A DNA stretch of 64,000 nucleotides. It comes from Nitrospirae bacterium YQR-1 (GTDB lineage Bacteria; Nitrospirota; Thermodesulfovibrionia; Thermodesulfovibrionales; Magnetobacteriaceae). This document shows, one piece after another, positions 54,008 to 63,073 of this stretch. The DNA lies in the NCBI GenBank assembly GCA_039908095.1, contig JAMOBJ010000017.1:1-64000 (forward strand), read 5' to 3'. Made by a program: the position numbers and the translations under genes. The notes under the pieces are model-generated. The model made no database searches and was not told where the DNA came from. It saw only the letters and a program-made list of their open reading frames with translations. Position 1 is the stretch's first letter; every line of letters begins with the position of its first letter.

Positions 54008-55459
54008 TTAAGTTGTCCGCTTTAGCGATGATTTTTTCATGCTGTACGTAAAATAAACAATCAACCCTATAAACAGCCAGATAATCATTCTGTACCATGT
54101 GCCCAAAGGTAATCCTGCCATCAGGTAAAAGCACGAAATTATGCCCCCTACAGGGATAACCGGTCCCCATGGAACACGGAATGTGCGTTTAATGTCCGCA
54201 CGGGTATATTTAAGTATCAACACGCCGAAGCAGACTATAAGAAAAGCTAAGAGAGTACCAATACTCACAAGTTCACTGACCACCTCCATGGGCAGCAGGG
54301 CAGCTGCTAAAGAGGCGGCAGCCCCCACTATTATGGTTGACACGTGCGGCGTTCTGTACTTTGTATGAATGAGTGAAAATACGGAAGGAAGCAGGTTATC
54401 GTTTGCCATGCAATAAAAAATGCGGGTTTGCCCAAGGACAAGGACAAGGATAACTGAGGTAAGTCCGGCTATTGCCCCAATCTTAATCAGGGGAGACAGA
54501 AACATTAGCCCCATGGCGTCAGTGGCTGTTGCTATGGGGGCGGAGCCTCCCAGCTTTGAATAATGTACAACGCCTGTCATGACAAGGGAGACAGATATGT
54601 AGAGGAATGTGCAAATAACAAGACTGCCTAATATGCCCACAGGTAATGTTTTTTGAGGATTTTTAGCCTCTGACGCAGCAGTCGATACGGTGTCAAAGCC
54701 GATATATGCAAAAAAACACAGCCCTGCCGCCCTTAATATGCCGCTTAGCCCAAAGGAGCCGAAGGTCCCCGTGTTTTGTGGAATAAACGGATGCCAAAGC
54801 TCAGGTTTTATATAAAACACCCCTGTTGCAATAAATACAAGAAGGATTACAACCTTTATTACTACAATAGCGGTATTGGCGCGGGATGAGACCCTTATGC
54901 CTACCAGTAAGAGGATGGTTATTGCCAATATTACGGCAATAGCCGGCAAATTAAAGAGATTTCCGGTCAATTGCCAACTTTGCGACACTGTATTATAACT
55001 AATGGGAGCAGCGCTTAATTTTTCAGGAAAGTTAATACCCATGTTTTTGAGAAAACTGACAACATACCCTGACCAGCCGATTGCTACGGTAGTTGCCCCG
55101 AGAAAGTACTCAAGGATGAGGTCCCAGCCGATAATCCATGCAATAAACTCCCCCATCGAAGCATACGCATACGTATATGCGCTACCGGCAATTGGTATCA
55201 TTGAGGCCAGCTCGGCATAGCATAAACCGGCAAAACCACAGGCAACAAGAGCCAGTAAAAAAGACAACGATACGGCAGGACCGGCAAACTCGGCGGCAGC
55301 ATGTCCGGTCAGCACAAAAATCCCCGCACCCACTATTGCTCCCACACCCAGAGAAACAAGGTCAAAGGAGTTTAGCTCTCTTTTAAGCCCTGAACCCTCA
55401 TTAAATGCCCCTGACAGAAGCGCATCTATATCCTTTTTAAAAAAGAGTTTTGTTAACAT
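54008..55459 (-). CDS. APC-superfamily amino acid permease (cationic type)
   Basis: 483 residues, about 12 transmembrane helices. The first helix has the substrate-binding GVGAIVGAGIFVLTG motif, followed by AGLCYAELASMIPIAGSAYTYAY. It resembles the cationic amino acid transporter (CAT/YfnA) branch. Substrate cannot be read from sequence. The same-strand gap to DedA is 22 nt, so the three genes may be co-transcribed. Confidence 0.88.
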   Translation of the reverse strand: MLTKLFFKKDIDALLSGAFNEGSGLKRELNSFDLVSLGVGAIVGAGIFVLTGHAAAEFAGPAVSLSFLLALVACGFAGLCYAELASMIPIAGSAYTYAYASMGEFIAWIIGWDLILEYFLGATTVAIGWSGYVVSFLKNMGINFPEKLSAAPISYNTVSQSWQLTGNLFNLPAIAVILAITILLLVGIRVSSRANTAIVVIKVVILLVFIATGVFYIKPELWHPFIPQNTGTFGSFGLSGILRAAGLCFFAYIGFDTVSTAASEAKNPQKTLPVGILGSLVICTFLYISVSLVMTGVVHYSKLGGSAPIATATDAMGLMFLSPLIKIGAIAGLTSVILVLVLGQTRIFYCMANDNLLPSVFSLIHTKYRTPHVSTIIVGAAASLAAALLPMEVVSELVSIGTLLAFLIVCFGVLILKYTRADIKRTFRVPWGPVIPVGGIISCFYLMAGLPLGTWYRMIIWLFIGLIVYFTYSMKKSSLKRTT

Positions 55460-55591
55460 GTCAACCTCAACTTATGATAAAACTGTATTCATAAGCAAAT
55501 CTGCACTTATGATAGCATATTTACAGAAAAAACTATATACCGGTTATGGCTGTTTTATTTTTAGATATGTGTATAACCCGAAAACTTTTTA

Positions 55592-55600
55592 TGTTATAAT
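55592..55600 (+). promoter_or_regulatory. Extended -10 promoter of the GGDEF gene
   Basis: TGTTATAAT forms an extended -10 element about 50 nt before the start, with no obvious -35 box. AAAGGGG serves as ribosome-binding site. Confidence 0.5.
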
Positions 55601-55651
55601 AGAATATGCAGTTAGCTTCTAAAATTTTTATAAATAAAAGGGGTGAATCCT

Positions 55652-56638
55652 ATGGCGGAAAAACTATTTAAGAGTATTTGCCAGTCAATAAAAGAGCTGC
55701 ACCAGCAGGAGACTTCCGTACATACAGTACATCAGATATTGTTTTCGTTGAAGGAGGCGTTAGGGGCGCATGCAGCAGCGCTTGTGCAAAAGAACCCTCA
55801 GAGCGGTTATCTTGAAATTAAGAGCAGATATAATTTCTCGGCTCATTACACACACTCGTATAAAAGAGCCACAGGGAAGTTGGCACTCAGCAAGATATTT
55901 CTTACCGATACGTTTCTGGTTATTAAAAAAACAGATCCTGCAGATATTTATGAAGATGTGCGTATGGAGACAGACTATGCCGTGGCAACTTTGGTAAGGC
56001 TTGAGTCTGAGGACAGGCCGCTGGGGTTCATAGTAGTATATTTTGAGAATGATATTGAAATTACTGAACAGATAAAGGATTTTTTGGTTGCCGTTGCAGA
56101 TATCTGTTCGGAATCAATAAGAAGAGAACGGCTGTTGTTACATCTTAATGAGCTCAGGCGGGTAGAGCCAAAATCAGGACTTCTTTACTATCACTACTTC
56201 TACCAGAAGCTGATTGAGGAGTATAACAAAAGTAAGAGGACAAAGACTCCGCTTAGTATTTGTATAATAGATATGAATAATTTCAAAGAAGTGATGGCTG
56301 TTTATGGCCCTGATACAGCCGATGAGCTTTATCATGAGCTGGGTGATGAGCTCAGGAGTTCTGTCAGGGGGATAGACATCCTTGGAAGGTATGGTACTGA
56401 TGAGATTATTCTTTACATGCCAAATACGTCATTAGAAAATGCAGATATTGTTATAACCCGGTTTGTGGAAAAAATACGTACTAACCGCTTTACAATAAAG
56501 CAGCTGCAAACAACAGTATCAATAGGAGCAGCTCAGCTTAAGGAAAATGAAAAGCTTGAGGACCTCCTGTCTCATGCAAAGGCGGCATTGTATAATGCGA
56601 GAGTTACGGGCAAGGGCATAGTAAAGAGCTCTGAGTGA
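55652..56638 (+). CDS. GAF-GGDEF protein with an altered GGDEF motif
   Basis: 328 residues. Residues ~25-160 form a GAF-like sensor. Residues ~170-328 form a GGDEF domain with SGLLYYHYFYQKL, IIDMNNFK, GRYGTDEIILYM and VSIGAAQL. The active-site loop is GTDEI instead of GGDEF: the acidic residues remain but the second Gly and the Phe are changed, so diguanylate cyclase activity is doubtful. The ATG at 55652 is preferred over a GTG at 55643 by its spacing to AGGGG. A single-domain receiver follows 113 nt downstream. Confidence 0.75.
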   Translation: MAEKLFKSICQSIKELHQQETSVHTVHQILFSLKEALGAHAAALVQKNPQSGYLEIKSRYNFSAHYTHSYKRATGKLALSKIFLTDTFLVIKKTDPADIYEDVRMETDYAVATLVRLESEDRPLGFIVVYFENDIEITEQIKDFLVAVADICSESIRRERLLLHLNELRRVEPKSGLLYYHYFYQKLIEEYNKSKRTKTPLSICIIDMNNFKEVMAVYGPDTADELYHELGDELRSSVRGIDILGRYGTDEIILYMPNTSLENADIVITRFVEKIRTNRFTIKQLQTTVSIGAAQLKENEKLEDLLSHAKAALYNARVTGKGIVKSSE

Positions 56639-56751
56639 TACATTGGCCGGGTAATTATGGGGTACATATGTGTGTATGCTCTGTTTTTTACAGAGGTGTG
56701 ATGCAGAGGTGTGTTTTAACGCTTTAGCATAGGGTTACCAAGAGGGAGGAG

Positions 56752-57153
56752 ATGAAAGTACTGATAGCAGAGGATGATTTTACGAGCAGGCAGTTTCTTC
56801 AGAAGCTGCTTGGCACATATGGGCGGTGTGATGTGGTGATAAACGGCAGGGAGGCTATAGATGCCCATGCAATTGCCTTAGAGATGAATGAACCGTATGA
56901 CCTCATTTGTCTTGATATAATGATGCCCGAGGTTGACGGAATGGAAGCCCTTAAGGCAATACGAATTAAGGAGAGAGCCTTAAATATTAGTTTGCAGCAA
57001 GAGGTGAAGATAATTATGACAACAGCCTTAGACTCGCCGCGGGACTTTATTGAGGCGCATTACAGCGGCGGTTGTACGGATTATCTTGTTAAACCGATTG
57101 ATACTAAGAAACTTCTGAAACTTCTTGGTAATTACGGTTTTATTACTAAGTAA
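56752..57153 (+). CDS. Single-domain response regulator (CheY-like)
   Basis: 133 residues: AEDDFTSRQF, phosphoacceptor Asp in ICLDIMMPEVDGM, TTALDSP and LVKPIDTKKL, all receiver residues present. There is no output domain. GGGAGGAG precedes the ATG. No kinase is near, but the GGDEF gene upstream is a possible partner. Confidence 0.9.
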   Translation: MKVLIAEDDFTSRQFLQKLLGTYGRCDVVINGREAIDAHAIALEMNEPYDLICLDIMMPEVDGMEALKAIRIKERALNISLQQEVKIIMTTALDSPRDFIEAHYSGGCTDYLVKPIDTKKLLKLLGNYGFITK

Positions 57154-57212
57154 ACAATGGTGATAGCATGATGCCGGGTGTGCGGATAATAATATAAGAG
57201 AGTCTGCACAAT

Positions 57213-57740
57213 ATGGCAACAGCATCTGTAATAATAGACGGATATAATCTAACCGGTACGATTGCCCAAAATCTTGAGAAAATAAGAGAGCGGCTCATTG
57301 ATGATCTTTGTGCGTATAACAGATTAAAACGCCATGATTTAATGGTTGTCTTTGATGGTTACAAAAGTAATTTACATCAGTCATGGGGAAGCCGTGATGG
57401 TATAGAGGTTGTTTATTCAGGGCACGGTGAGGACGCCGACACTCTGATAAAGCGTATAATTAAAACCACCCAAAAACACTACATTGTGGTTAGCACAGAC
57501 AAAGACCTTGCGGCATTTGTGTGGGCTAACAATTGTGTACCGGTACGAGCTGAGGTATTTATCCGAAAAATGAAGCAGGCACTGCACAGTGGGAAGGCGG
57601 TGAGCTCAGGCGATGATATTTATGATAGCATAACCTTTAACGATGAGTATGACAAGAGAGCATTAAAGAGTAAGAAGGGTAACTCTGTAACATTGTCAAA
57701 AAAGGAAAAAATCATAAGAAGTGCTGTGGATAAGCTGTAG
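57213..57740 (+). CDS. NYN-domain (YacP-like) putative ribonuclease
   Basis: 175 residues with the PIN-like NYN fold: IIDGYNLTG, VVFDGYK, GEDADTLI and STDKDLAAFV, giving the acidic metal site. YacP/Rae1-type proteins cleave RNA on ribosomes. The C-terminal ~50 residues are basic. It lies 12 nt upstream of the DUF167 gene. Confidence 0.8.
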   Translation: MATASVIIDGYNLTGTIAQNLEKIRERLIDDLCAYNRLKRHDLMVVFDGYKSNLHQSWGSRDGIEVVYSGHGEDADTLIKRIIKTTQKHYIVVSTDKDLAAFVWANNCVPVRAEVFIRKMKQALHSGKAVSSGDDIYDSITFNDEYDKRALKSKKGNSVTLSKKEKIIRSAVDKL

Positions 57741-57752
57741 TAAGCACATCGG

Positions 57753-58034
57753 ATGGATATTAAGTATGTTAAAACTAAGCAGGGAGTATCGTTCAATGTA
57801 AGGGTTACGCCGAGGGTCTCAGTGAGTGGGGTCTGTGGTGTTATCGAGGGTAGTTTGAAGGTTAAACTAACATCTGCCCCTGTTGAGGGTAAGGCAAATA
57901 AAGAGCTTTTGGAGGTTCTGTATGATTATTTTTCTAAAACACTGCCTGATATAAAAAAGAGAGACATAAAGATACTTAAAGGGAAGACGTCCAAAACCAA
58001 GGTAGTTGAGATATCCGGTGTTTTTGAGCTTTGA
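57753..58034 (+). CDS. DUF167 / YggU family protein
   Basis: 93 residues with VRVTPRVSVSGV, KVKLTSAPVEGKANKELLE and ILKGKTSKTKVVEI, the complete small fold of YggU. Function is unknown. The last codons and stop (TTTGAGCTTTGATG) coincide with the beginning of a repeat fragment, so the C-terminus may have been set by a repeat insertion. Confidence 0.85.
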   Translation: MDIKYVKTKQGVSFNVRVTPRVSVSGVCGVIEGSLKVKLTSAPVEGKANKELLEVLYDYFSKTLPDIKKRDIKILKGKTSKTKVVEISGVFEL

Positions 58035-58073
58035 TGCCAACAAAGTTAGACGATTGAAGGCTACTTGGTATAA
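58023..58073 (+). repeat. Right part of the dispersed repeat (H)
   Basis: TTTGAGCTTTGATGCCAACA, AAGTTAGACGATTGAAGGCT and ACTTGGTATAAC match the right third of copies A and C. It begins inside the last codons of the DUF167 gene and ends inside the last codon region of tag. Confidence 0.65.
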
Positions 58074-58642
58074 CTTTCGACTATTTCTTTGTGTCTGAAA
58101 CAGCTGGTTTGGTGGTCGTTGACAATCCCTGTTGCCTGCATGAAAGCGTAGCAGATGGTTGTTCCAAAGAAGGTGAATCCGCGTTTTTTCATATTACGGC
58201 TTATAGTGTCTGAGAGCTCAGTCTTTGCAGGTATTTCATCGAATGTCTTGTAATAGTTGACAATGGGTTTATCGTTAACAAATTCCCAAAGGTATGAGCT
58301 GAAGCTGCCGAATTCTTCCTGAACCTTTAAAAATGCGGCAGCGTTATTTATAGTTGAAAGGATTTTCATCCGGTTTCTTATAATGCCGGGGTCATTAAGC
58401 AGAGTTTTTATTTTATCCTCTTTATAACCGGCAACTATGGAGGGGGCAAAGCAGTCAAAAGCGGCTTTATAAGAGTCACGTCTCTTTAGAATGGTAATCC
58501 AGCTTAACCCTGCCTGTGCGCCCTCAAGAGTAATCATCTCAAACAAAGTGGTGTCATCATGGACCGGCACGCCCCACTGCTCGTTGTGGTAGCTAAGGCA
58601 GAGGCTGTTGTCACTATCAACCCAACTGCATACCTCTTTCAT
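58061..58642 (-). CDS. tag: DNA-3-methyladenine glycosylase I
   Basis: 193 residues, helix-hairpin-helix glycosylase that removes 3-methyladenine. It has CSWVDSDNSLCLSYHNEQWG (zinc Cys and His), LEGAQAGLSWITIL (catalytic Glu), and C-terminal NDHQTSCFRH completing the zinc site. The ATG at 58642 has AAGGAG 8 nt upstream; an ATG at 58660 is less likely. Its 3' end abuts repeat fragment H. Confidence 0.92.
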   Translation of the reverse strand: MKEVCSWVDSDNSLCLSYHNEQWGVPVHDDTTLFEMITLEGAQAGLSWITILKRRDSYKAAFDCFAPSIVAGYKEDKIKTLLNDPGIIRNRMKILSTINNAAAFLKVQEEFGSFSSYLWEFVNDKPIVNYYKTFDEIPAKTELSDTISRNMKKRGFTFFGTTICYAFMQATGIVNDHQTSCFRHKEIVESYTK

Positions 58643-58660
58643 GAACAAACTCCTTATCAA

Positions 58661-59106
58661 TTATATGTGTCGTGGTTACAAGTTTCAATTTATTAATAGT
58701 TCCATGTGGCATTTTCTTTTCTATTGACTGTTTTCTTAACTAAAAAAATGAGTTCTTTCTTAATTTGGGCGACATAACATGTTTTTAATATATTTGGTGA
58801 TGTTATTATTTTCATTGCTTTCACATTCCGTTGGTAACAATAATGACAGTCCGTAAAAATATACTATCATAATATGGATTGTAATATCAAAAAGAAAAGA
58901 CTTGCGACATCTGAAAAATCAGGTTTCAGCAATATGACAATCAGCTTACCGTTGTGCCATGCTGAAAGATTCTTTACTTTTTGCAGCATACAATGATAAG
59001 ATGTCGTGGTATATATTGTTGGATTGTCTGTATCTTCTGCATTTACTCTTAAATAGAAGCACGGTGTCTATGAGATGAACAATGATTTCATTATTATGGG
59101 GGGCGC
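58661..59106. other. Gene-free A+T-rich stretch
   Basis: No coding sequence, RNA gene or strong hairpin could be supported. It probably contains the divergent promoters of tag and the membrane glycan gene, but no box stands out. The only distinct signal is GGGGGGC immediately before the ATG at 59107. Confidence 0.5.
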
Positions 59107-60882
59107 ATGCAACGCAGCAGCTCATTGATAGACAATATAGGTGACATTGGTACTGAAAACAGTAAATTGACGGTTTTTTTATGCTTATTCCCTGTAATTA
59201 TTTGTTATATATATATATGGTATTTTGGAGTAAACACACCATGTTGGGACGAGTGGACGGAGTTTTACCGGATTGATTTGTTTTTAACGGGTAAACACAC
59301 GTTCTCAGGTCTTTTTGAGCAACATAACGAACACAGGACTGTCACCCAAAGAGTTACTATGATTTTATTGGCTATACTTACTTCCTATAACACAAAAATT
59401 GAGATGGCATTTAATCAGATAGCAATGGTGTTGACGGTGTGGATATTGTTTGTTGAGTTTAAGAGATTATTTGGACCGAAATTCAGTCTTGTCTTCTTTG
59501 TCCCTGTCCCATATCTGGCTTTCAGCCTCAGACAATATGACAACATATTATATGCCATACAGAGTGTAGCATACTACCCTGTTTTCTTTGGAGTACTCAC
59601 TTTTTACTTTATTTCAAGGATTTCTAATTTTGAAACTACGATTAGAAAATCCTTAAGATTTTTTTTTGCAAATGCCGCTGCATTCACAGCTTCATTTTCA
59701 TTTTCCTCCGGGCTGCTGGTGTGGCCGGCAGGATTCTTTCAGATACTTATTTCAGGTATGCAAAAGAAAACGAAGTTTTTTTTGCTGTTTATATGGTTAG
59801 TTACAGGCTTCGCCACTTTTTGGCTATACTTCTACGATTACCGGAAACCTTTTTATCAACACCCTGTTGCCGACAGTCTGTTGAAATATCCTTTATATAC
59901 GTTTAAATACATATTTTACCTGACCGGCAACACTCTATATTCCGGTCTATTTATTAATCTAATTACCGGTGTTTTTATCGTGTTTGCTGCTTTTTTGTTA
60001 TTTCCCGCCATATTCAGGAGTGATTTCCAAAAATATTCTTTTTGGTCAGGCACTTTGTTCTATTCTTTTGCTACAATATTTCTGATTGCAGTTGGACGTA
60101 CCGCCCTGGATTTTAATTATATTTTGCCGAAAAGATACTCTACATACGGAATTGTGGGGCCTATAAGCCTTTATGTGATGTATCTGGGTGTCATATCTCT
60201 GGAGTCTCACAGAATCTCAAAAAAATACGCATATATTCTGAAAGTTGTCTTCGGTGTTTTTTTATTGCTTTTGTGTTCAAGTATTGTCAGTTCTTTTGAG
60301 GAAGGATATATTGGAGGGCAATATATAAGATACGAAAGGGAAAAGATTGCCTACTACGTTTACACTTATAAAACACAGCCTGATGAAAACCTCATGCGTG
60401 TTTTTCCTGGTCCTGATATTGTCAGGCAATATGCCCCTATTTTAGAGAAGAGAAAATACAGTGTATTTTCACGTCCATATTTACCACCTTTAAATGAGCT
60501 CACAGGTTTGAGTGCCTCAACCATCGGCTTTTGCACACTTAATGGGGTATTGGTTACTGATAATAACCAGCTTTTTACGATAGATGATAAACATCAATAT
60601 ATAAAAATAGATGGCTGGGCTGTTGATAATATAGAAAAAGATATTGCCGGTGGTGTTTATATTAAAATAGATGATAAGTTATTTCCTGCCTTCTATGGCA
60701 TAAGCAGAACTGATGTTGCCGAGCATTTCATGATGCATAAATACAGATATATTGGTTTTGAGGTGAATATACCTGTTTCATTAATTGAAAAGGGGGTCCA
60801 CAAATTATCTGTTATAGTTTTAACAAAAAACAGAAAGCACTATTTTATCCCAAACACTGAAATTACCGTTAACCGTGTGTAA
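59107..60882 (+). CDS. Polytopic membrane protein, GT-C glycosyltransferase-like
   Basis: 591 residues with about ten hydrophobic segments between residues 20 and 400 and a soluble C-terminal domain. The first extracytoplasmic loop has PCWDEWTEFYRIDLFLTG and EQHNEHRTVTQR, conserved acidic and polar residues in the place of a GT-C active site. It looks like members of an uncharacterised family of surface-polysaccharide genes. The C-terminal domain (~480-590, DGWAVDN, IGFEVNIPVSLIEKGVHKLS) is beta-rich, possibly carbohydrate binding. The stop TAA is also the first three bases of repeat copy I. Confidence 0.55.
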   Translation: MQRSSSLIDNIGDIGTENSKLTVFLCLFPVIICYIYIWYFGVNTPCWDEWTEFYRIDLFLTGKHTFSGLFEQHNEHRTVTQRVTMILLAILTSYNTKIEMAFNQIAMVLTVWILFVEFKRLFGPKFSLVFFVPVPYLAFSLRQYDNILYAIQSVAYYPVFFGVLTFYFISRISNFETTIRKSLRFFFANAAAFTASFSFSSGLLVWPAGFFQILISGMQKKTKFFLLFIWLVTGFATFWLYFYDYRKPFYQHPVADSLLKYPLYTFKYIFYLTGNTLYSGLFINLITGVFIVFAAFLLFPAIFRSDFQKYSFWSGTLFYSFATIFLIAVGRTALDFNYILPKRYSTYGIVGPISLYVMYLGVISLESHRISKKYAYILKVVFGVFLLLLCSSIVSSFEEGYIGGQYIRYEREKIAYYVYTYKTQPDENLMRVFPGPDIVRQYAPILEKRKYSVFSRPYLPPLNELTGLSASTIGFCTLNGVLVTDNNQLFTIDDKHQYIKIDGWAVDNIEKDIAGGVYIKIDDKLFPAFYGISRTDVAEHFMMHKYRYIGFEVNIPVSLIEKGVHKLSVIVLTKNRKHYFIPNTEITVNRV

Positions 60883-61025
60883 TTCCAATTCTAATTCAAA
60901 AGTATAACGAGGCGGCAAGGAACAAGCGACGCCTCCCCTTACAGGGGATTCCCCTTTTAGGGGAGACGCCCCGGAGCTTGTGACGAAGCCAACAAAGTTA
61001 GACAAATGAATTAGAATTGGAATAA
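60880..61025 (+). repeat. Dispersed palindromic repeat, copy I (divergent termini)
   Basis: The interior matches copies A and C (CGCCTCCCCTTACAGGGGAT, GAAGCCAACAAAGTTAGACA), but the termini are different: TAATTCCAATTCTAATTCA and its exact reverse complement at 61007-61025. It starts with the stop codon of the preceding gene. No gene is seen in 60883-61090. Confidence 0.75.
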
Positions 61026-61090
61026 GGTGTTTAGAGATTATAACAGAGTTGTTTCCTTTACTAAATTACTTTCTTGATTGCAACATGGTA

Positions 61091-62254
61091 TTACTTATCT
61101 GTATCGGATTTTAATCCAAGAATGCTTAGATAAAAACTTGAAAGTATAATAAGAATTCCTACTGTCAGAGTGGTGACGGCAGGTATGGTGATACGCATCA
61201 TCAGGGCGGAGTCTAATCTCCCAAAAGACGTCTTTTCCCACAGTGAGACCGCATATAAAGTAGCAGCAAGCCCTGAGGCTGTAAGCAGTGTTCCCAACAT
61301 TATACCTTTTTCAAGAGAGAAGGACTTAACAGCCCGTATAAACCGGTCGTTGTCAGGAATGAGCTTTGCATTTATAGCAAACACTTTGGAAAAGACAGAA
61401 AAGACAACTGACTGTACACCTATTACTATGGAAGCGGAAGCATAAAGCATGGTATGAATATCAAGGTAGGCGCCCAAAAAAGGCAGTGGTCCCTTCATAA
61501 GCAATATACTTATGACTGTGCCAAATAAAACCATAAAAATCCCGGGATAAAGAAAAAGCCACCTTGGGCTGAAAATAAGCAAGAACCTGAGATATCGCCA
61601 ACCGTCACGAAAACTCCTCAGGTGCGGCGCTCTTGACCTTCCGTCGGGAGATAGAGTTGTGGGCACCTCCGCCAATTTAAGTTTAAACAGTGTTGCTTTT
61701 ACAACCATTTCACTGGCAAACTCCATCCCGGGTGTCTGGAGGTTTAATTTTTCGATTGACTCCTTTTTGAAACCACGGAGACCACATTGAAAATCCTCAA
61801 TAGGACTGTGGAAGAACAACCGCCCCAGACCACTAAGAAAAGGATTTCCAAAGTACCTGTGAAGCGGAGGCATGGCACCTTTTTTTATGCCGCCCTTGAA
61901 CCTGTTACCCATTACCAGCTCATAACCCTCACGAAGTTTTTCAATAAACGGTTCAAGATTTGTAAAATCGTAGCTATCATCACAATCACCCATTATTACA
62001 TACTTTCCCCTGGCATGTGCAATCCCACCCATAAGTGCGCTTCCATAGCCACGGTCTTTTATCTCAACCACCTGTGCTCCCAAACTTCCGGCTATTTCCT
62101 TTGAACCGTCTGTGCTGCCGTTATCGGCCACCAGCACTTCAGCGTCAATGCCGGTTCTTTTTATAAATCCCATAGCCTTTTCCACGCACGTTCCAACGGT
62201 TTCAGCCTCATTGAGGCACGGCATAAGTATCGTAAGTTCGACCTGAGAGTTCAT
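61091..62254 (-). CDS. GT2 family glycosyltransferase with C-terminal membrane helices
   Basis: 387 residues. The GT-A domain (~1-225) has LMPCLNEAETV, ADNGSTDGS, GDCDDSYDF (DxD-type metal site), VMGNRFKGG and QCGLRGF. It is followed by about four transmembrane segments. This is the dolichyl/polyprenyl-phosphate sugar synthase type (DPM/ArnC-like). It probably makes a lipid-linked sugar donor for GT-C enzymes such as the two in this window. It overlaps the methyltransferase gene by 4 nt. Confidence 0.88.
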   Translation of the reverse strand: MNSQVELTILMPCLNEAETVGTCVEKAMGFIKRTGIDAEVLVADNGSTDGSKEIAGSLGAQVVEIKDRGYGSALMGGIAHARGKYVIMGDCDDSYDFTNLEPFIEKLREGYELVMGNRFKGGIKKGAMPPLHRYFGNPFLSGLGRLFFHSPIEDFQCGLRGFKKESIEKLNLQTPGMEFASEMVVKATLFKLKLAEVPTTLSPDGRSRAPHLRSFRDGWRYLRFLLIFSPRWLFLYPGIFMVLFGTVISILLMKGPLPFLGAYLDIHTMLYASASIVIGVQSVVFSVFSKVFAINAKLIPDNDRFIRAVKSFSLEKGIMLGTLLTASGLAATLYAVSLWEKTSFGRLDSALMMRITIPAVTTLTVGILIILSSFYLSILGLKSDTDK

Positions 62255-62955
62255 GTGCGCCTCGCTATTGCCACAAGGGATTGCCCCACAGGGGGTTTTA
62301 TAATCTCCTCTACTTTAGATATCAACGGTATCAGGGCGTTCATTATATGAAAGTTATCATCACTATGTGTTTTTTGCCTCAGAATCCGTCCCTTTATAAA
62401 CCAGCCCACAGCTCCCGGAAAGTTGAAATAGTGCATTTTAAGTATTTCCAGCGGATGAGGTAAAAGGATTTTTTTTAGAGAGCTCTTTGTATATCTCCTG
62501 TAGTGATAGCCAAAAGTGTCAAGCGTGCCGAAAAGAAACTGAAATGCCGGTACTAATATACATAAAGTTCCCCCGGTGGTGAGTACTGCGCAAGCACTCT
62601 CAATTACTTTTTCGTCATTTTCCACATGTTCCAGAAGATTAAAGCATAAAATGGTATCAGGGTTAAGTGTCTTTAACGCCTTAATACCGGCCTCGCTGGT
62701 TATGTCATGGTGCAGGAATTTCATGTTTGGTGTGTCTTTATATGTAGTTTTTAACTCTCCTATAAACTCGGAATTACTGTCAACTCCGGCGTATAGGTCT
62801 TTATCTGACATTAAACCGGCAAAATTGCCGTATCCGCAACCTATATCGGCTATACGTTTTCCCACGTAACCGTCAAATTGTTTTAACTGAAGGGCGAAAT
62901 ATGGTTGAGCGAGCATACTCCACCGCTTGTAGAATTCTATGTGAGTCTCTTCCAT
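62251..62955 (-). CDS. Class I SAM-dependent methyltransferase
   Basis: 234 residues. SAM motif I is IADIGCGYGNFAG, acidic motif II is GVDSNSE, and LCFNLLEHVEND is motif III. Substrate unknown. The overlap with the GT2 gene suggests modification of a lipid-linked or polysaccharide sugar. Confidence 0.82.
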   Translation of the reverse strand: MEETHIEFYKRWSMLAQPYFALQLKQFDGYVGKRIADIGCGYGNFAGLMSDKDLYAGVDSNSEFIGELKTTYKDTPNMKFLHHDITSEAGIKALKTLNPDTILCFNLLEHVENDEKVIESACAVLTTGGTLCILVPAFQFLFGTLDTFGYHYRRYTKSSLKKILLPHPLEILKMHYFNFPGAVGWFIKGRILRQKTHSDDNFHIMNALIPLISKVEEIIKPPVGQSLVAIARRT

Positions 62956-63073
62956 ATTATGCTATATCCTCTTGTAGTATAGCTGAAGGATTTGGAAAAA
63001 TCAACAACCTAACACCTGAGTAAACAAGTTTTTTTAGACAATTACCCGATTTCCCCGCTTTGTATTTCAACAT

